Shown here: piece by piece, positions 7,980 to 15,118 of the stretch
Layout: every line of letters begins with the position of its first letter
Position numbering within the stretch: the first letter of the stretch is position 1
Assembly: GCA_963652335.1 (NCBI GenBank)
Contig: CAVJSS010000013.1
Span: forward strand, 1 to 26,911
Direction: 5' to 3'
Length of the DNA: 26,911 nt
From: UBA4951 sp963652335
GTDB lineage: Bacteria; Bacillota_I; Bacilli_A; RFN20; CAG-826
The notes under the pieces: model-generated
Seen by the model: the letters and a program-made list of their open reading frames with translations, nothing else
Databases searched by the model: none
Told to the model about the DNA's origin: nothing
Made by a program: the position numbers and the translations under genes

Positions 7980-9443
7980 ATGATTCTGGAAAGCATGAAC
8001 TGGAGCTTTGACCTAAGCGACTTCGACACGGTTTGGAAATTCGTTTGCCAATTAGGCCTCCTTTTGTTGGCTTTGCTTTTGGGGAACGTCCTAAGGAGGG
8101 TTGTTCCATTTCTTAGGAAGGCTTTCATCCCTTCTGCTTTGCTAGGAGGCTTTTTGCTCTTTATCCTAAACGTCATTTTGAAATACGCGGCCGATTATGA
8201 ATTGATCGATATGAGGATGATGCAGATCATAACCTACCACTGTCTGGCGATAGGTTTCATCGCGATGTCGCTTAAAATCGTCGATAAGAAAGAAAAAGCC
8301 CCGATGCTCCAAGTTTGGCAAAACGGGGCGTTGACCGGCGGGACGTACATGCTTCAAGCGGTTTTCGGGATGCTTACGGGCCTTATATTTTTCTGGGCAG
8401 GTGGAAACTTATATTTCGATGCCGGCGTCATTTTGCCTTTGGGCTTTGGCCAAGGGCCAGGGAATGCCTTGACTTGGGATATCAATTTCACCGCCTTAAC
8501 CCATTCTTCGTCTTGGGAAAATGGCCCAATCTTCAATGGCGGAGGCTCCTTTGGGCTGACCATCGCTTCGATCGGCTTTGTCGTGGCCTCTATCGTCGGC
8601 GTCGTCTACATAAATATCATGAAGCGGAGAAAGGAAATCCCAGAGAGAGGGAATTCGGTCGCGAATAGGAATATAGAGACTTTCGAAGCCAAAAACGAGA
8701 TAGAAGATTCCGAATCGGTGGATAAAACGACGATCCAGGCGGCTTTGATCGCTTTGGCATACGCGATTTCCTTTGGAATCATGGTTTTTTTCGCCAAACT
8801 GACCGATTGGACTGGCATCAAATTGTTCAATTCGGTGGCTTGGGGGTTCAATTTCATTTGGGGCGTGATAGCAGCCACGATAATCAAAACGATCATCAAA
8901 GCCTTGGAAAAGAAAAAAATCGTCAAAAAACGTTACGTCAACAATTACCAAATGGATAGGATCTCGGGATTCGCTTTCGATATGATGATAATCGCAGGGG
9001 TCGCCGCGATCGATATAACGGTCGTCAAAGAATACGTTTGGGTGATTTTGGCTTTATCGGTCGTCGGCACCATCGTGACTTACGTTTATCTTAGATTGCT
9101 GACGGAATTGTGTTTCAAGGGCTATAATCACGAATCTTTTTTGGTCAATTTCGGCACTCTGACCGGAACGGCTTCAAACGGGATGATTTTGCTAAGGGAA
9201 GTGGATCCTAACTACGAAACGCCGATGGCCAACGTATTCACTTTAAGCCAGTTGCCTGCCATGATTTTCGTAGCCCCCTTATTATTGTTGCTGAATATGT
9301 CCAGCGAATCCCTTAAAGGCTGCTATATAGCCTTAGGCATTTTCTCCCTCTTATTGATCCTTTATACCTTGTTCTTGGTTTTGACCGGAAAAGGCATTAT
9401 CTCGTTCAAAAAGAAAGAAAAGGAAATGAATGACGTCAAATAG
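7980..9443 (+). CDS. gltS: Sodium/glutamate symporter (GltS/ESS family)
   Basis: 487 aa with about 10-12 hydrophobic segments. Two re-entrant-loop style motifs characteristic of GltS are present: 'GFGQGPGNA' (155-163) in the first half and 'TLTGTASNGMILLREVDP' (393-410) in the second. The family imports glutamate with Na+ across the cytoplasmic membrane. The charged central loop (about 214-250) separates the two halves as expected. GGAGG at 7967-7971, inside the end of the acyltransferase gene, lies 8 bases before the ATG, and only 3 bases separate stop and start, so the gene belongs to the operon beginning at 4366. It is longer than the E. coli protein (about 400 aa). The substrate could be a related acidic compound. 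Confidence 0.85.
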   Translation: MILESMNWSFDLSDFDTVWKFVCQLGLLLLALLLGNVLRRVVPFLRKAFIPSALLGGFLLFILNVILKYAADYELIDMRMMQIITYHCLAIGFIAMSLKIVDKKEKAPMLQVWQNGALTGGTYMLQAVFGMLTGLIFFWAGGNLYFDAGVILPLGFGQGPGNALTWDINFTALTHSSSWENGPIFNGGGSFGLTIASIGFVVASIVGVVYINIMKRRKEIPERGNSVANRNIETFEAKNEIEDSESVDKTTIQAALIALAYAISFGIMVFFAKLTDWTGIKLFNSVAWGFNFIWGVIAATIIKTIIKALEKKKIVKKRYVNNYQMDRISGFAFDMMIIAGVAAIDITVVKEYVWVILALSVVGTIVTYVYLRLLTELCFKGYNHESFLVNFGTLTGTASNGMILLREVDPNYETPMANVFTLSQLPAMIFVAPLLLLLNMSSESLKGCYIALGIFSLLLILYTLFLVLTGKGIISFKKKEKEMNDVK

Positions 9444-9464
9444 ATGTGCCAAATTTGCTTGTTT

Positions 9465-9473
9465 TGATAGAAT
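9465..9473 (+). promoter_or_regulatory. Extended -10 promoter placing +1 on the start codon (leaderless)
   Basis: TG (9465-9466), one base, TAGAAT (9468-9473). Counting 7 bases on from the hexamer puts the transcription start exactly on the A of the ATG at 9480. No Shine-Dalgarno sequence lies upstream. Confidence 0.55.
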
Positions 9474-9479
9474 AATCGC

Positions 9480-10115
9480 ATGCTTATCAATTTGTTGACC
9501 GATTCAGTTAGCTCAGAAGGCACTTCCTCCGATACGACCAGAGAATCCTTAGGAATGGGTTTTTACATCCCTTTGATCGTCATTGGGGCGATCCTTATCT
9601 TATTGGTGGCCGTGATGCTAATAGCCAAAAAAAAGGGGCTTGGACCCATTCCAGCCAATTTGACCCTTCAAATGCCAAAAGCCACTTTCTATCTAGGCAT
9701 GGTCTTCGTGATCGCTTTCGTCGTTGGGGCTTTTTTGGCCTGGTTCTTGCTCCCGAAAGAAATGGAATACCGTCTTTTATCCCAAATATTGATTACGGTG
9801 GTGGCCGCAGGCTTATGCGTTTTCTTCCCGCTTACGGCCAGGGTGAAACTGACCCTCCAAGGCAACGAGATCTGCTATCGGCCGATGATAGGGAAAGAAA
9901 GGATCTATTCTTTCAAAGATATCCAATATGTCGTCATCAAAGCCGGCGGATTCGATGGGAATGTCTATAAATATTACGATAAAGACGGGAACAAAATGTT
10001 CTCGTTTGCGACTTCAACCCCTTATGCGGATACTTTCTTCGAAAGGGTGAAGGCCGAAAATAAGCACCTTAAGATCAACGACAAAAGAATCGTTGGCCCA
10101 ACGGTCAGAAAATGA
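9480..10115 (+). CDS. Three-TM membrane protein with cytoplasmic PH-like domain (DUF6560-like)
   Basis: 211 aa. Hydrophobic segments at about 29-48, 72-92 and 101-120 are followed by a soluble C-terminal beta domain (about 122-200; 'VKLTLQGNEICYRP', 'YSFKDIQYVVIKAGG', 'FSFATSTPYADTFFERV') with the look of bacterial PH-like domains found in small Firmicutes membrane proteins. Function unknown; a sensing or scaffolding role at the membrane is only a guess. There is no ribosome binding site: the ATG lies 6 bases after an extended -10 TGNTAGAAT, so translation probably begins at the very 5' end of the mRNA. It sits 36 bases after gltS but has its own promoter, and ends at a bidirectional terminator. 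Confidence 0.7.
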   Translation: MLINLLTDSVSSEGTSSDTTRESLGMGFYIPLIVIGAILILLVAVMLIAKKKGLGPIPANLTLQMPKATFYLGMVFVIAFVVGAFLAWFLLPKEMEYRLLSQILITVVAAGLCVFFPLTARVKLTLQGNEICYRPMIGKERIYSFKDIQYVVIKAGGFDGNVYKYYDKDGNKMFSFATSTPYADTFFERVKAENKHLKINDKRIVGPTVRK

Positions 10116-10116
10116 A

Positions 10117-10145
10117 AAACGGAGCAAAAGCCCCGTTTCTTTTTA
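10117..10145. terminator. Bidirectional terminator between convergent genes
   Basis: Stem AAACGG (10117-10122) with CCGTTT (10133-10138), preceded by A-rich and followed by CTTTTT, so it can serve both the gene ending at 10115 and the - strand gene ending at 10143. Confidence 0.8.
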
Positions 10146-11315
10146 TGCCTTCAATTTGAATTCCATCGTAGCGGGATCGTGATCCGAGAAAGCGAACCCA
10201 TCCAATCCCTTCTTCCCGTTTTTGGTTTGGATGTTCCTATGGCTTATAACATCGATGTTATCGGACACCACGAACCCATCGACCACGCAGGTATAAGTCG
10301 TTCCCGGGATCCATTCGATGTCGTTGTTCCTGCAACTTGGGGCATTGTCGGAGGCAACGACCTTATAACCGTCGATAAGAGGGGAAGAATGGTCTTCGTT
10401 GAACCATTCGACGACCCAATCCGGATCCTTTTTGGTTTCGTTGAATGGCCTATTGGCCTTGGAATAGGAATATTCGGGATTGTAAGTCAATAAATCATGG
10501 TTGTAATCGCCTGCGACTATCACGTAATCGCCAGCATTTTTCCTCTCTTCAAGGAAGGAGTTGAGTTCCGATAGCTGCTTGGCTTTGATCAGTCCTCCCT
10601 CATCGTAAGCCGACATATGGGAATTGACGAAATAGAAGTTTTTCCCATTGGATACTGACATTTTCTGATAGGAAAAACAGCGATCCAAATCGAAGAATTT
10701 GGAGAAAGAAGTAGAAACCGTATATTCCTTTCTCATCGCTTCGGAGACATTGAATTTGGATAAAGTGGTAAGGCCTGCTTTGACAGAACCATGCATATCA
10801 TATAAAGGATAAGGCAAGAAAACCGTATGATAGTTGACGGCGTGGGTATGATCCATGTCTTTGAAGGCATCCTTTATCATTTCGTCTTGATTGACTTTAT
10901 AAGACCTTGTGGCCTTGGTATCGACTTCCTGAAAGGCGATGAAATCGGGATTGGCTTCTTTGATCGTTTCTATGGCCCCGTTTATATTGAATAACACGTC
11001 ATCCTTCGATCTGGCGGTGCTCCAGTGCCCTGAAGTTGGATTCCCATCCGCATCATACCCGGTGTCCAAAAAGAAAGTGTAATCTTGCGAATAAGCCCCA
11101 AAACCCAGATTATAAGACGCGGCCGAATAGGCATCGCCGACCTTCAATTCGCTTTGGGTGGCTCCTTTATCGATGCTTAAAGACGTATCGCCGATGCGAT
11201 TATAGGATAAAAGGACATAAACCACATAGCCTCCAGCGATGACGATAACCGCTCCGATTATCGAGCCAATGATCGTAAAGACCTTGGCGATTGGTTTCAT
11301 TTTCTTCTTAGCCAT
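10143..11315 (-). CDS. Membrane-anchored endonuclease/exonuclease/phosphatase (EEP) family protein
   Basis: 390 aa. A basic N-terminus and one hydrophobic segment (about 12-36) anchor the protein, leaving the catalytic domain outside the membrane. EEP signature residues appear in order: N69 in 'ASYNLGFG', E130 in 'FQEVD', H233 in 'VNSHMSAY', D270 and N272 in 'AGDYNHD', and D378-H379 in 'FSDHDPA'. The fold cleaves phosphodiesters with Mg2+ (DNases, sphingomyelinases, phosphoinositide phosphatases); which substrate is used here cannot be told. AGGAG six bases before the ATG supports the start. Convergent with the gene at 9480, and divergent from the tRNA-Arg promoter. TAAAAT about 25 bases upstream of the start may be its -10. 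Confidence 0.85.
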   Translation of the reverse strand: MAKKKMKPIAKVFTIIGSIIGAVIVIAGGYVVYVLLSYNRIGDTSLSIDKGATQSELKVGDAYSAASYNLGFGAYSQDYTFFLDTGYDADGNPTSGHWSTARSKDDVLFNINGAIETIKEANPDFIAFQEVDTKATRSYKVNQDEMIKDAFKDMDHTHAVNYHTVFLPYPLYDMHGSVKAGLTTLSKFNVSEAMRKEYTVSTSFSKFFDLDRCFSYQKMSVSNGKNFYFVNSHMSAYDEGGLIKAKQLSELNSFLEERKNAGDYVIVAGDYNHDLLTYNPEYSYSKANRPFNETKKDPDWVVEWFNEDHSSPLIDGYKVVASDNAPSCRNNDIEWIPGTTYTCVVDGFVVSDNIDVISHRNIQTKNGKKGLDGFAFSDHDPATMEFKLKA

Positions 11316-11392
11316 AAGATATCTCCTATAAAGAATTAATATTTTAGTTCATTTCCCTCTTTATGGAAAAGAAAAAGAATTTCCGTTTTTAG

Positions 11393-11421
11393 TTGATAAA
11401 AGAAAGGAAAATGACTATATT
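11393..11421 (+). promoter_or_regulatory. Promoter of tRNA-Arg
   Basis: TTGATA (11393-11398), 17-base spacer, TATATT (11416-11421). The tRNA begins 12 bases after the -10. Confidence 0.75.
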
Positions 11422-11432
11422 AATAACGCTTT

Positions 11433-11509
11433 CCGCCCGTAGCTCAGCTGGATAGAGTATCAGACTACGAATCTGAGGGTCACGTGTTCGAATCGCGTCG
11501 GGCGGGCCA
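11433..11509 (+). tRNA. tRNA-Arg(ACG)
   Basis: 77 nt. Acceptor CCGCCCG pairs with CGGGCGG (11499-11505), discriminator G, encoded CCA at 11507-11509. Anticodon stem TCAGA/TCTGA with loop CTACGAA gives anticodon ACG (11467-11469). T arm ACGTG/CGCGT with TTCGAAT loop. This is the standard bacterial Arg isoacceptor whose A34 is deaminated to inosine by TadA. Confidence 0.95.
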
Positions 11510-11522
11510 AAATAGGAACGAG

Positions 11523-11546
11523 GCACGGTTATCCGTGCTTTTCTTT
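11523..11546 (+). terminator. Terminator of tRNA-Arg
   Basis: Stem GCACGG (11523-11528)/CCGTGC (11533-11538), loop TTAT, tail TTTTCTTT. Confidence 0.85.
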
Positions 11547-11587
11547 CGCTTTGTTCAATCTTGAAGCTGGCGGGACGCTTTTTATGC

Positions 11588-11615
11588 TTGCCAGAAAAAC
11601 GCTTAAGAGTATAAT
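11588..11615 (+). promoter_or_regulatory. Promoter of tRNA-Pro(UGG)
   Basis: TTGCCA (11588-11593), 16-base spacer, consensus TATAAT (11610-11615), 11 bases before the tRNA. Confidence 0.75.
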
Positions 11616-11626
11616 CAATAGGCGCT

Positions 11627-11704
11627 CGGGATATAGCGCAGCTTGGTTACCGCGTCTGCTTTGGGAGCAGAAGACCCTCAGTTCGAATCTGAGTATCCCG
11701 ACCA
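11627..11704 (+). tRNA. tRNA-Pro(UGG)
   Basis: 78 nt. Acceptor CGGGATA/TATCCCG, discriminator A, encoded CCA (11702-11704). The C1-G72 pair and A73 fit bacterial proline tRNA. Anticodon stem TCTGC/GCAGA, loop TTTGGGA, anticodon TGG (11662-11664) followed by G37. T stem CTCAG/CTGAG. Confidence 0.95.
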
Positions 11705-11984
11705 GTTATAAAGCAATTAGTTTGATGCATTGAAATTATGTGTCAGACTTTTTTATTTTTAGGCGTTATTAAGGCATTGTTCGGGTAGGCGCATCTCGTC
11801 TAGGATTGTGATATCGTTTCACAAAATCAAAAATTTTTCATTTTCGCGAACTGGAACCTTTAAGTGGATTCTTTGGTTCTTTCCCTTATTTACTATTGGC
11901 TAGATATCCTTGAGCGTTAAATGCGTTCCTATCCGAAAATCGCCATGTTCATAAGTTCAAGTCGTCTTATTTTCATTTTGCCCC
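11705..11984. other. Spacer between the two proline tRNA genes, no gene seen
   Basis: About 280 A/T-rich bases with no ORF that has a ribosome site. A T-run at 11748-11758 might stop transcription of the upstream tRNA, but no clear stem precedes it. Confidence 0.5.
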
Positions 11985-12014
11985 TTAATCATACGGCTTA
12001 TTTTGATATATAAT
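11985..12014 (+). promoter_or_regulatory. Promoter of tRNA-Pro(AGG)
   Basis: Perfect TATAAT (12009-12014) 9 bases before the tRNA. The -35 is weak: TTAATC (11985-11990) with an 18-base spacer. Confidence 0.55.
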
Positions 12015-12023
12015 CTTCGCATC

Positions 12024-12101
12024 CGGGATATAGCGCAGCTTGGTTACCGCGTCTGTTTAGGGTACAGAAGATCGCCAGTTCGAATCTGGCTATCCCGACC
12101 A
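12024..12101 (+). tRNA. tRNA-Pro with AGG anticodon
   Basis: 78 nt, with the same first 32 bases and the same acceptor, D arm and T loop as the tRNA-Pro at 11627. The anticodon stem is TCTGT/ACAGA and the loop TTAGGGT, so the anticodon reads AGG (12059-12061) with G37. The T stem is GCCAG/CTGGC. Compared with the other copy, both the anticodon stem (C-G to T-A) and the T stem changed in paired fashion, which argues for a working gene. It has its own TATAAT and terminator. A34 outside tRNA-Arg is uncommon in bacteria; it would read CCU, or CCU/CCC/CCA if converted to inosine. Confidence 0.9.
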
Positions 12102-12112
12102 ATAACGATATT

Positions 12113-12145
12113 GATCCGACGATTCGACGCCGGATCTTTTTCTTT
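12113..12145 (+). terminator. Terminator of tRNA-Pro(AGG)
   Basis: Stem GATCCG (12113-12118)/CGGATC (12131-12136), tail TTTTTCTTT. Confidence 0.8.
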
Positions 12146-12194
12146 CAGCCTTTTTAAGTCGGTAATCTCTTTGTTTGTTGACGATTTTTTCTTT

Positions 12195-12203
12195 TGTTAT
12201 AAT
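12195..12203 (+). promoter_or_regulatory. Extended -10 promoter with +1 on a GTG start (leaderless)
   Basis: TG (12195-12196), one base, TATAAT (12198-12203), then six bases to GTG at 12210, which falls exactly at the predicted +1. TTGACG at 12178-12183 is too close (14-base spacer) for a normal -35. It precedes the broken acetyltransferase. Confidence 0.5.
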
Positions 12204-12209
12204 CCAGAC

Positions 12210-12400
12210 GTGAAAATCGAAGTAAGAAACCTGATTGATTCCGATATCAAAGCCTTGCCCCTTATCCTAACGAGCGATGAAGGCTGCAATTACGTTTTTA
12301 TGCTCATTTAGGACACGAAATCATCGATTCCAAGGAATACGGATATCGATATTTCGACAAGACTGAGACGCTTATATCGTTTCTGTTTTGCCTTAAGTGA
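12210..12400 (+). pseudogene. Collapsed GNAT-like acetyltransferase
   Basis: The GTG at 12210 opens 33 codons that read like the first strand and helix of a GNAT N-acetyltransferase ('MKIEVRNLIDSDIKALPLIL') and stop at 12311. Directly after, in another frame (12311-12400), comes 'GHEIIDSKEYGYRYFDKTE', which resembles the last strands of such an enzyme. The roughly 100 middle residues that hold the acetyl-CoA site are gone, so this is an internal deletion plus frame change. There is no ribosome site; the start would be leaderless. Family assignment rests on short pieces. Confidence 0.5.
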
Positions 12401-12458
12401 GGCAAGAGCTGCAAGAAGCTATGTGTTTTAGCTTAGAAAACCATAGTATTCCATTCTC

Positions 12459-13090
12459 TTAGGCTAGTATTTCAAAACCCAGCCGAAATCTTTCTTCTTC
12501 CGTTAGCTCTGCTATGTATTTCTCCTTTTTCTTCTTCGCCGCGTTGTTGTAATCCAGTGTGCATCCAGCGAGGCCGATGATCTAGTTCGATTCGTTGTTG
12601 TAGAGGATCCTGTGGCTCGAGCGCCTCTGTAGCTCCGCGTTGAACGATTCGATGTAATTGGTCGTCCTTATCGCTTTCTACATGCACTCCGGTAAATCCA
12701 AATAGGCGAAAAGGCCCGCCGTCGTCTCGATTTCCTTTATCAGGCGGGGATACGTTACCCGCCATTTTTCGACGAAGCTCTCGAATTCCTCCAGGGTTCC
12801 TCTTTCGTTTCCTTTCCGTACACCGCCTTGAAGTCGTCGCACATATCTCGGGCCTGTCCTTTATTCTCACGTTTTGGGAGATATTCCTCAAGACGCACAC
12901 CAAGTGCCTTTGGCGCTTTGCGCTAGTCAAGAGAAAGTGGATAGTGGTCTGTCCTTTTTTTGTCCCCTTCTGTCCACCTTTTCGCAAACCATGAGTCAGC
13001 CGCTTAAACCCCCTCTTCGCCCCGCCCAGCTGCCGTAGAACTTCTCGGTGAACCGCTTGGGTGTGAGGCAGCCAGGAGCGAAGGCCGGCA
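12459..13090 (-). pseudogene. Degenerate IS256-family (Mutator) transposase, C-terminal half
   Basis: Reading the - strand across several frames recovers, in order, 'AKRQRHLVCVLRNISQNV' and 'KDRPEICDDFKAVYGKET', then 'LEEFESFVEKWRVTYPRLI', 'AIRTTNYIESFNAELQRRS' and a C-terminal tail ending at a TAA (12459-12461). The 'TTNxIESFNxxLxRR' block is diagnostic of IS256/Mutator transposases. In-frame stops interrupt it (after 'LPECM' and after 'YNNESN'), a frameshift lies near 12830, and the front half with the first two acidic catalytic residues is missing or unrecognisable. The right boundary is approximate: 'LTPKRFTEKFYGSW'-like sequence reaches about 13080. No clear terminal inverted repeats were found. 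A dead insertion sequence beside tRNA genes. Confidence 0.8.
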
Positions 13091-13123
13091 ACCGATTATA
13101 ACCCCCTTTATGTTTCCAAAAGA

Positions 13124-13153
13124 AAATTCCCGAAATGGATAAAACGGGAATTT
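13124..13153 (-). terminator. Inverted repeat, terminator-like on the - strand
   Basis: Perfect 9-bp stem AAATTCCCG (13124-13132)/CGGGAATTT (13145-13153). On the - strand it is followed by TTTTCTTTT. No - strand gene ends here, so it may be a leftover of the insertion sequence region or may block read-through. Confidence 0.45.
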
Positions 13154-13238
13154 AAAAGAAAAGCTTGCAAAGCGAGCACAATCTTGACTTTTCTGGGGGG
13201 GTAAAATTTCATAAACAACAAAAGAAAGGAGGTCAAAT

Positions 13239-13394
13239 ATGACTCAATACCAAGTAATGTATACCATTAATGGGAAGCTAGGTAACAAGTATGAATATGT
13301 AACTGCAGATTCAGAGTATGAAGCTAAGCAAAAAGTGAAAATGATGTATAAAGATTCGGTTACTGTTCATTGGGCTCAAAAAGTAAAAAAATAA
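13239..13394 (+). CDS. Small 51-aa protein with canonical ribosome site
   Basis: 51 codons, ATG to TAA, preceded by AAAGGAGGTC (an essentially perfect Shine-Dalgarno site) 5-6 bases upstream. The product begins 'MTQYQVMYTING', continues 'KYEYVTADSEYEAKQKVKMM' and ends in basic residues. The pattern is two or three strands, one amphipathic helix and a last strand, as in many small beta-alpha-beta domains of phages and Firmicutes. No Cys, no signal peptide. TTGACT at 13184-13189 may be a -35 but the -10 is unclear. It is the only intact gene in a decayed stretch. Function unknown. Confidence 0.65.
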   Translation: MTQYQVMYTINGKLGNKYEYVTADSEYEAKQKVKMMYKDSVTVHWAQKVKK

Positions 13395-13437
13395 TTTGAA
13401 CGGCTGCGAGCAGTTGTGAACCGTCAGTTCCGCGTCA

Positions 13438-13651
13438 AGGACATGGACCATCATACTAGGCGAAAGCTACGAAAAGCCGAAGGTCAACGGAGCTCAAACC
13501 GAGGATTATGCGAAGGTCTAAAATTACAATGAAGCGAAAAAAAGCTTTTTTGGGTTGCTATCTGAACGCCGAAATCAGATTTTATGAGCAAATCGGCTAA
13601 GATTTGTGCCCTAGTCTAGAAGGAATCTGCGATTTTGAAGGCGGGAAATAA
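13438..13651 (+). pseudogene. Broken gene of unknown family
   Basis: An open piece reading 'TWTIILGESYEKPKVNGAQ' and 'TEDYAKV' is stopped by TAA at 13519, continues in the same frame as 'NYNEAKKSFF', then shifts frame in the A7/T6 homopolymers near 13536-13550 to 'GCYLNAEIRFYEQIG', a stop, and 'DLCPSLEGICDFEGGK', ending at 13651 just inside a terminator stem. The good terminator directly after it suggests that a gene once ended here. I do not recognise the family. Confidence 0.4.
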
Positions 13652-13668
13652 TTCTCCCGCCTTGTTTG
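13640..13668 (+). terminator. Rho-independent terminator
   Basis: Stem GGCGGGA (13640-13646)/TCCCGCC (13655-13661), tail TTGTTTG. It follows the broken gene and precedes the 345-aa ORF. Confidence 0.7.
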
Positions 13669-13724
13669 ATTGAGACGCTCTTCAATCGAAAAGGAATGCT
13701 TAAGCAAAAAAGAGAGGGAACAAA

Positions 13725-14762
13725 ATGTTCGAAAAACTAAAACTTAAGAAAAAGTTAAAGAAACAGAAAAAAATGTTCGGCGAATTCATAACGAAGCCCG
13801 ATGTGAGGTGGTTTGAATCTTTTGGATTCGATTTCGATATTATGCGCGACGCCGACATAAAAAGTCTTAGTGGCAACGAGGATTTGATCAAACTGATAAG
13901 AAACTGGTATGTCTATAAGGACATCAAAGCTTTATCTTTGCCTGGCGACGTGCAAGGTGCCGAATATATTCGATATTACGATAGGTGCCTACATCGGGAA
14001 TTTCCCTGCGGCGAGGGCAAATATGAGGAAGCAACCGGAATTAGAGGAGGCTATCATTACTATTACGGCACTAAATGCAGAGATGAACCCGCAGAAGCTA
14101 TTTTGGAGGCATTAAAAGCCGATGATAGTTTCTGGCTTGGGAAAAAAGAGCCTTTGGATAACGGGGTTTCGCCATTCCCGATTCTTTATGACGCCCTTGA
14201 AGGAGCTGTTGAACCAAGTTTCGCTTTGGATGAGATTTTGTTATGGCCTTTGAAATGGGATTCAAAAGCATTCTTTGAAGGGAGCTCTGCTTATGTTAAA
14301 TTCTTTAGGTCCTTGCTTAAAGCATATAAAACTCACGGAAAATCCCCTCTCTGGAAAGAGACGATAAAAAGGCTTACTTGGCCGGAAGTTTATGATCAAA
14401 AAGAGCATAAGCGCACGAGAACCTGCAGCGTTTTATGCGCTCGTTTCCCTGACTTTATGACGGAAGAATTAAAAAGCAAAGGCTGGGTATCCGATTCATC
14501 TGAGACAGGTTTCATGATGTATGGCGTTCCTTTGATGGGCTATGCTGCCTTTATCGAAGAAAAAGTTGAACAATACATTTTGTTTAACGATGAATATTGG
14601 AATTGTTCCGTTGATGGCGCCAAATTCCAGGAAATTTGGGATTATTATGGAATGATAAACGAAGATGCATATTGTTCGACGCTTAGGTCTTATGAAAAGC
14701 AACGAAAGATGGAAGAAGCCATGAAAGCGGGGGAAAAAGAAGATTTGCCACCCCTTGAATAG
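13725..14762 (+). CDS. Hypothetical 345-aa soluble protein
   Basis: The ATG at 13725 follows GAGAGGGA. The protein starts with a Lys-rich helix ('FEKLKLKKKLKKQKKM'), has no signal peptide or membrane segment, and is rich in Trp, Tyr and Phe. Visible blocks include 'RGGYHYYYGTKCRDEPAEA', 'WPEVYDQKEHKRTRTCSVL' and a charged C-terminal helix ('LRSYEKQRKMEEAMKAGEKE'). I recognise no family or catalytic motif. It stands alone between terminators at 13640 and 14793, next to a decayed region with an IS256 remnant; codon use seems less uniform than in the lipoprotein genes, so recent acquisition is possible. Intact length and the ribosome site make it a real gene. Confidence 0.7.
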   Translation: MFEKLKLKKKLKKQKKMFGEFITKPDVRWFESFGFDFDIMRDADIKSLSGNEDLIKLIRNWYVYKDIKALSLPGDVQGAEYIRYYDRCLHREFPCGEGKYEEATGIRGGYHYYYGTKCRDEPAEAILEALKADDSFWLGKKEPLDNGVSPFPILYDALEGAVEPSFALDEILLWPLKWDSKAFFEGSSAYVKFFRSLLKAYKTHGKSPLWKETIKRLTWPEVYDQKEHKRTRTCSVLCARFPDFMTEELKSKGWVSDSSETGFMMYGVPLMGYAAFIEEKVEQYILFNDEYWNCSVDGAKFQEIWDYYGMINEDAYCSTLRSYEKQRKMEEAMKAGEKEDLPPLE

Positions 14763-14792
14763 GGCTTTGCGAGGCGTGCCTTTAGGCATGTT

Positions 14793-14826
14793 GGCGGTCG
14801 TTTGTCAAACATTCGGCCGCCTTTTT
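14793..14826 (+). terminator. Rho-independent terminator
   Basis: GGCGG (14793-14797)/CCGCC (14817-14821), with an inner stem GTTTG/CAAAC (14800-14810), then TTTTT. Confidence 0.8.
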
Positions 14827-15065
14827 CGTTACTTGCGTTAGCGAATAACTAGCATCCGATACGATTTCGTCATCGCTTTTCCCTTTTTGTTTTCGCCTTT
14901 TCTTTTTTTTGCACGACACAGAAGATATGCAAAAACCCTCCTTTTTATTACATATTTTTGTGCAAACGCACATTTTTATGTATTGGCTTTGCGATGTTCT
15001 TTTGATTAAACGTTGCCATTCGAACACAAAAAGACAATTCGTATCCTCCGTATCATTTCCAAAAT
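14827..15065. other. Non-coding spacer, nothing recognised
   Basis: About 240 A/T-rich bases between the ends of two convergent genes. ORFs here have no ribosome site and overlap terminators. Confidence 0.5.
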
Positions 15066-15108
15066 AAAAGAGCCGTTTTCAACAATCGTGTTTCAAACGG
15101 CTCTTTTT
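15066..15108. terminator. Strong bidirectional terminator
   Basis: 13-bp stem AAAAGAGCCGTTT (15066-15078)/AAACGGCTCTTTT (15095-15107), T-tailed in both directions. It ends the lipoprotein gene at 15119 on the - strand. Confidence 0.9.
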
Positions 15109-15118
15109 AGTCAGTCAA

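Noticed and set aside
12003..12311. 102-codon + strand ORF
   Set aside because: It runs through the tRNA-Pro gene and its terminator; only its last 33 codons correspond to the GNAT remnant, which has its own GTG start.
12472..12987. 171-codon - strand ORF read as one protein
   Set aside because: The frame changes within it; the recognisable IS256 blocks lie in more than one frame, so it is a broken transposase, not an intact basic protein.
13194..13201. G8 tract as a phase-variable promoter spacer
   Set aside because: It lies between TTGACT and TAAAAT but the spacing (12) does not make a credible promoter, so a switch could not be supported.
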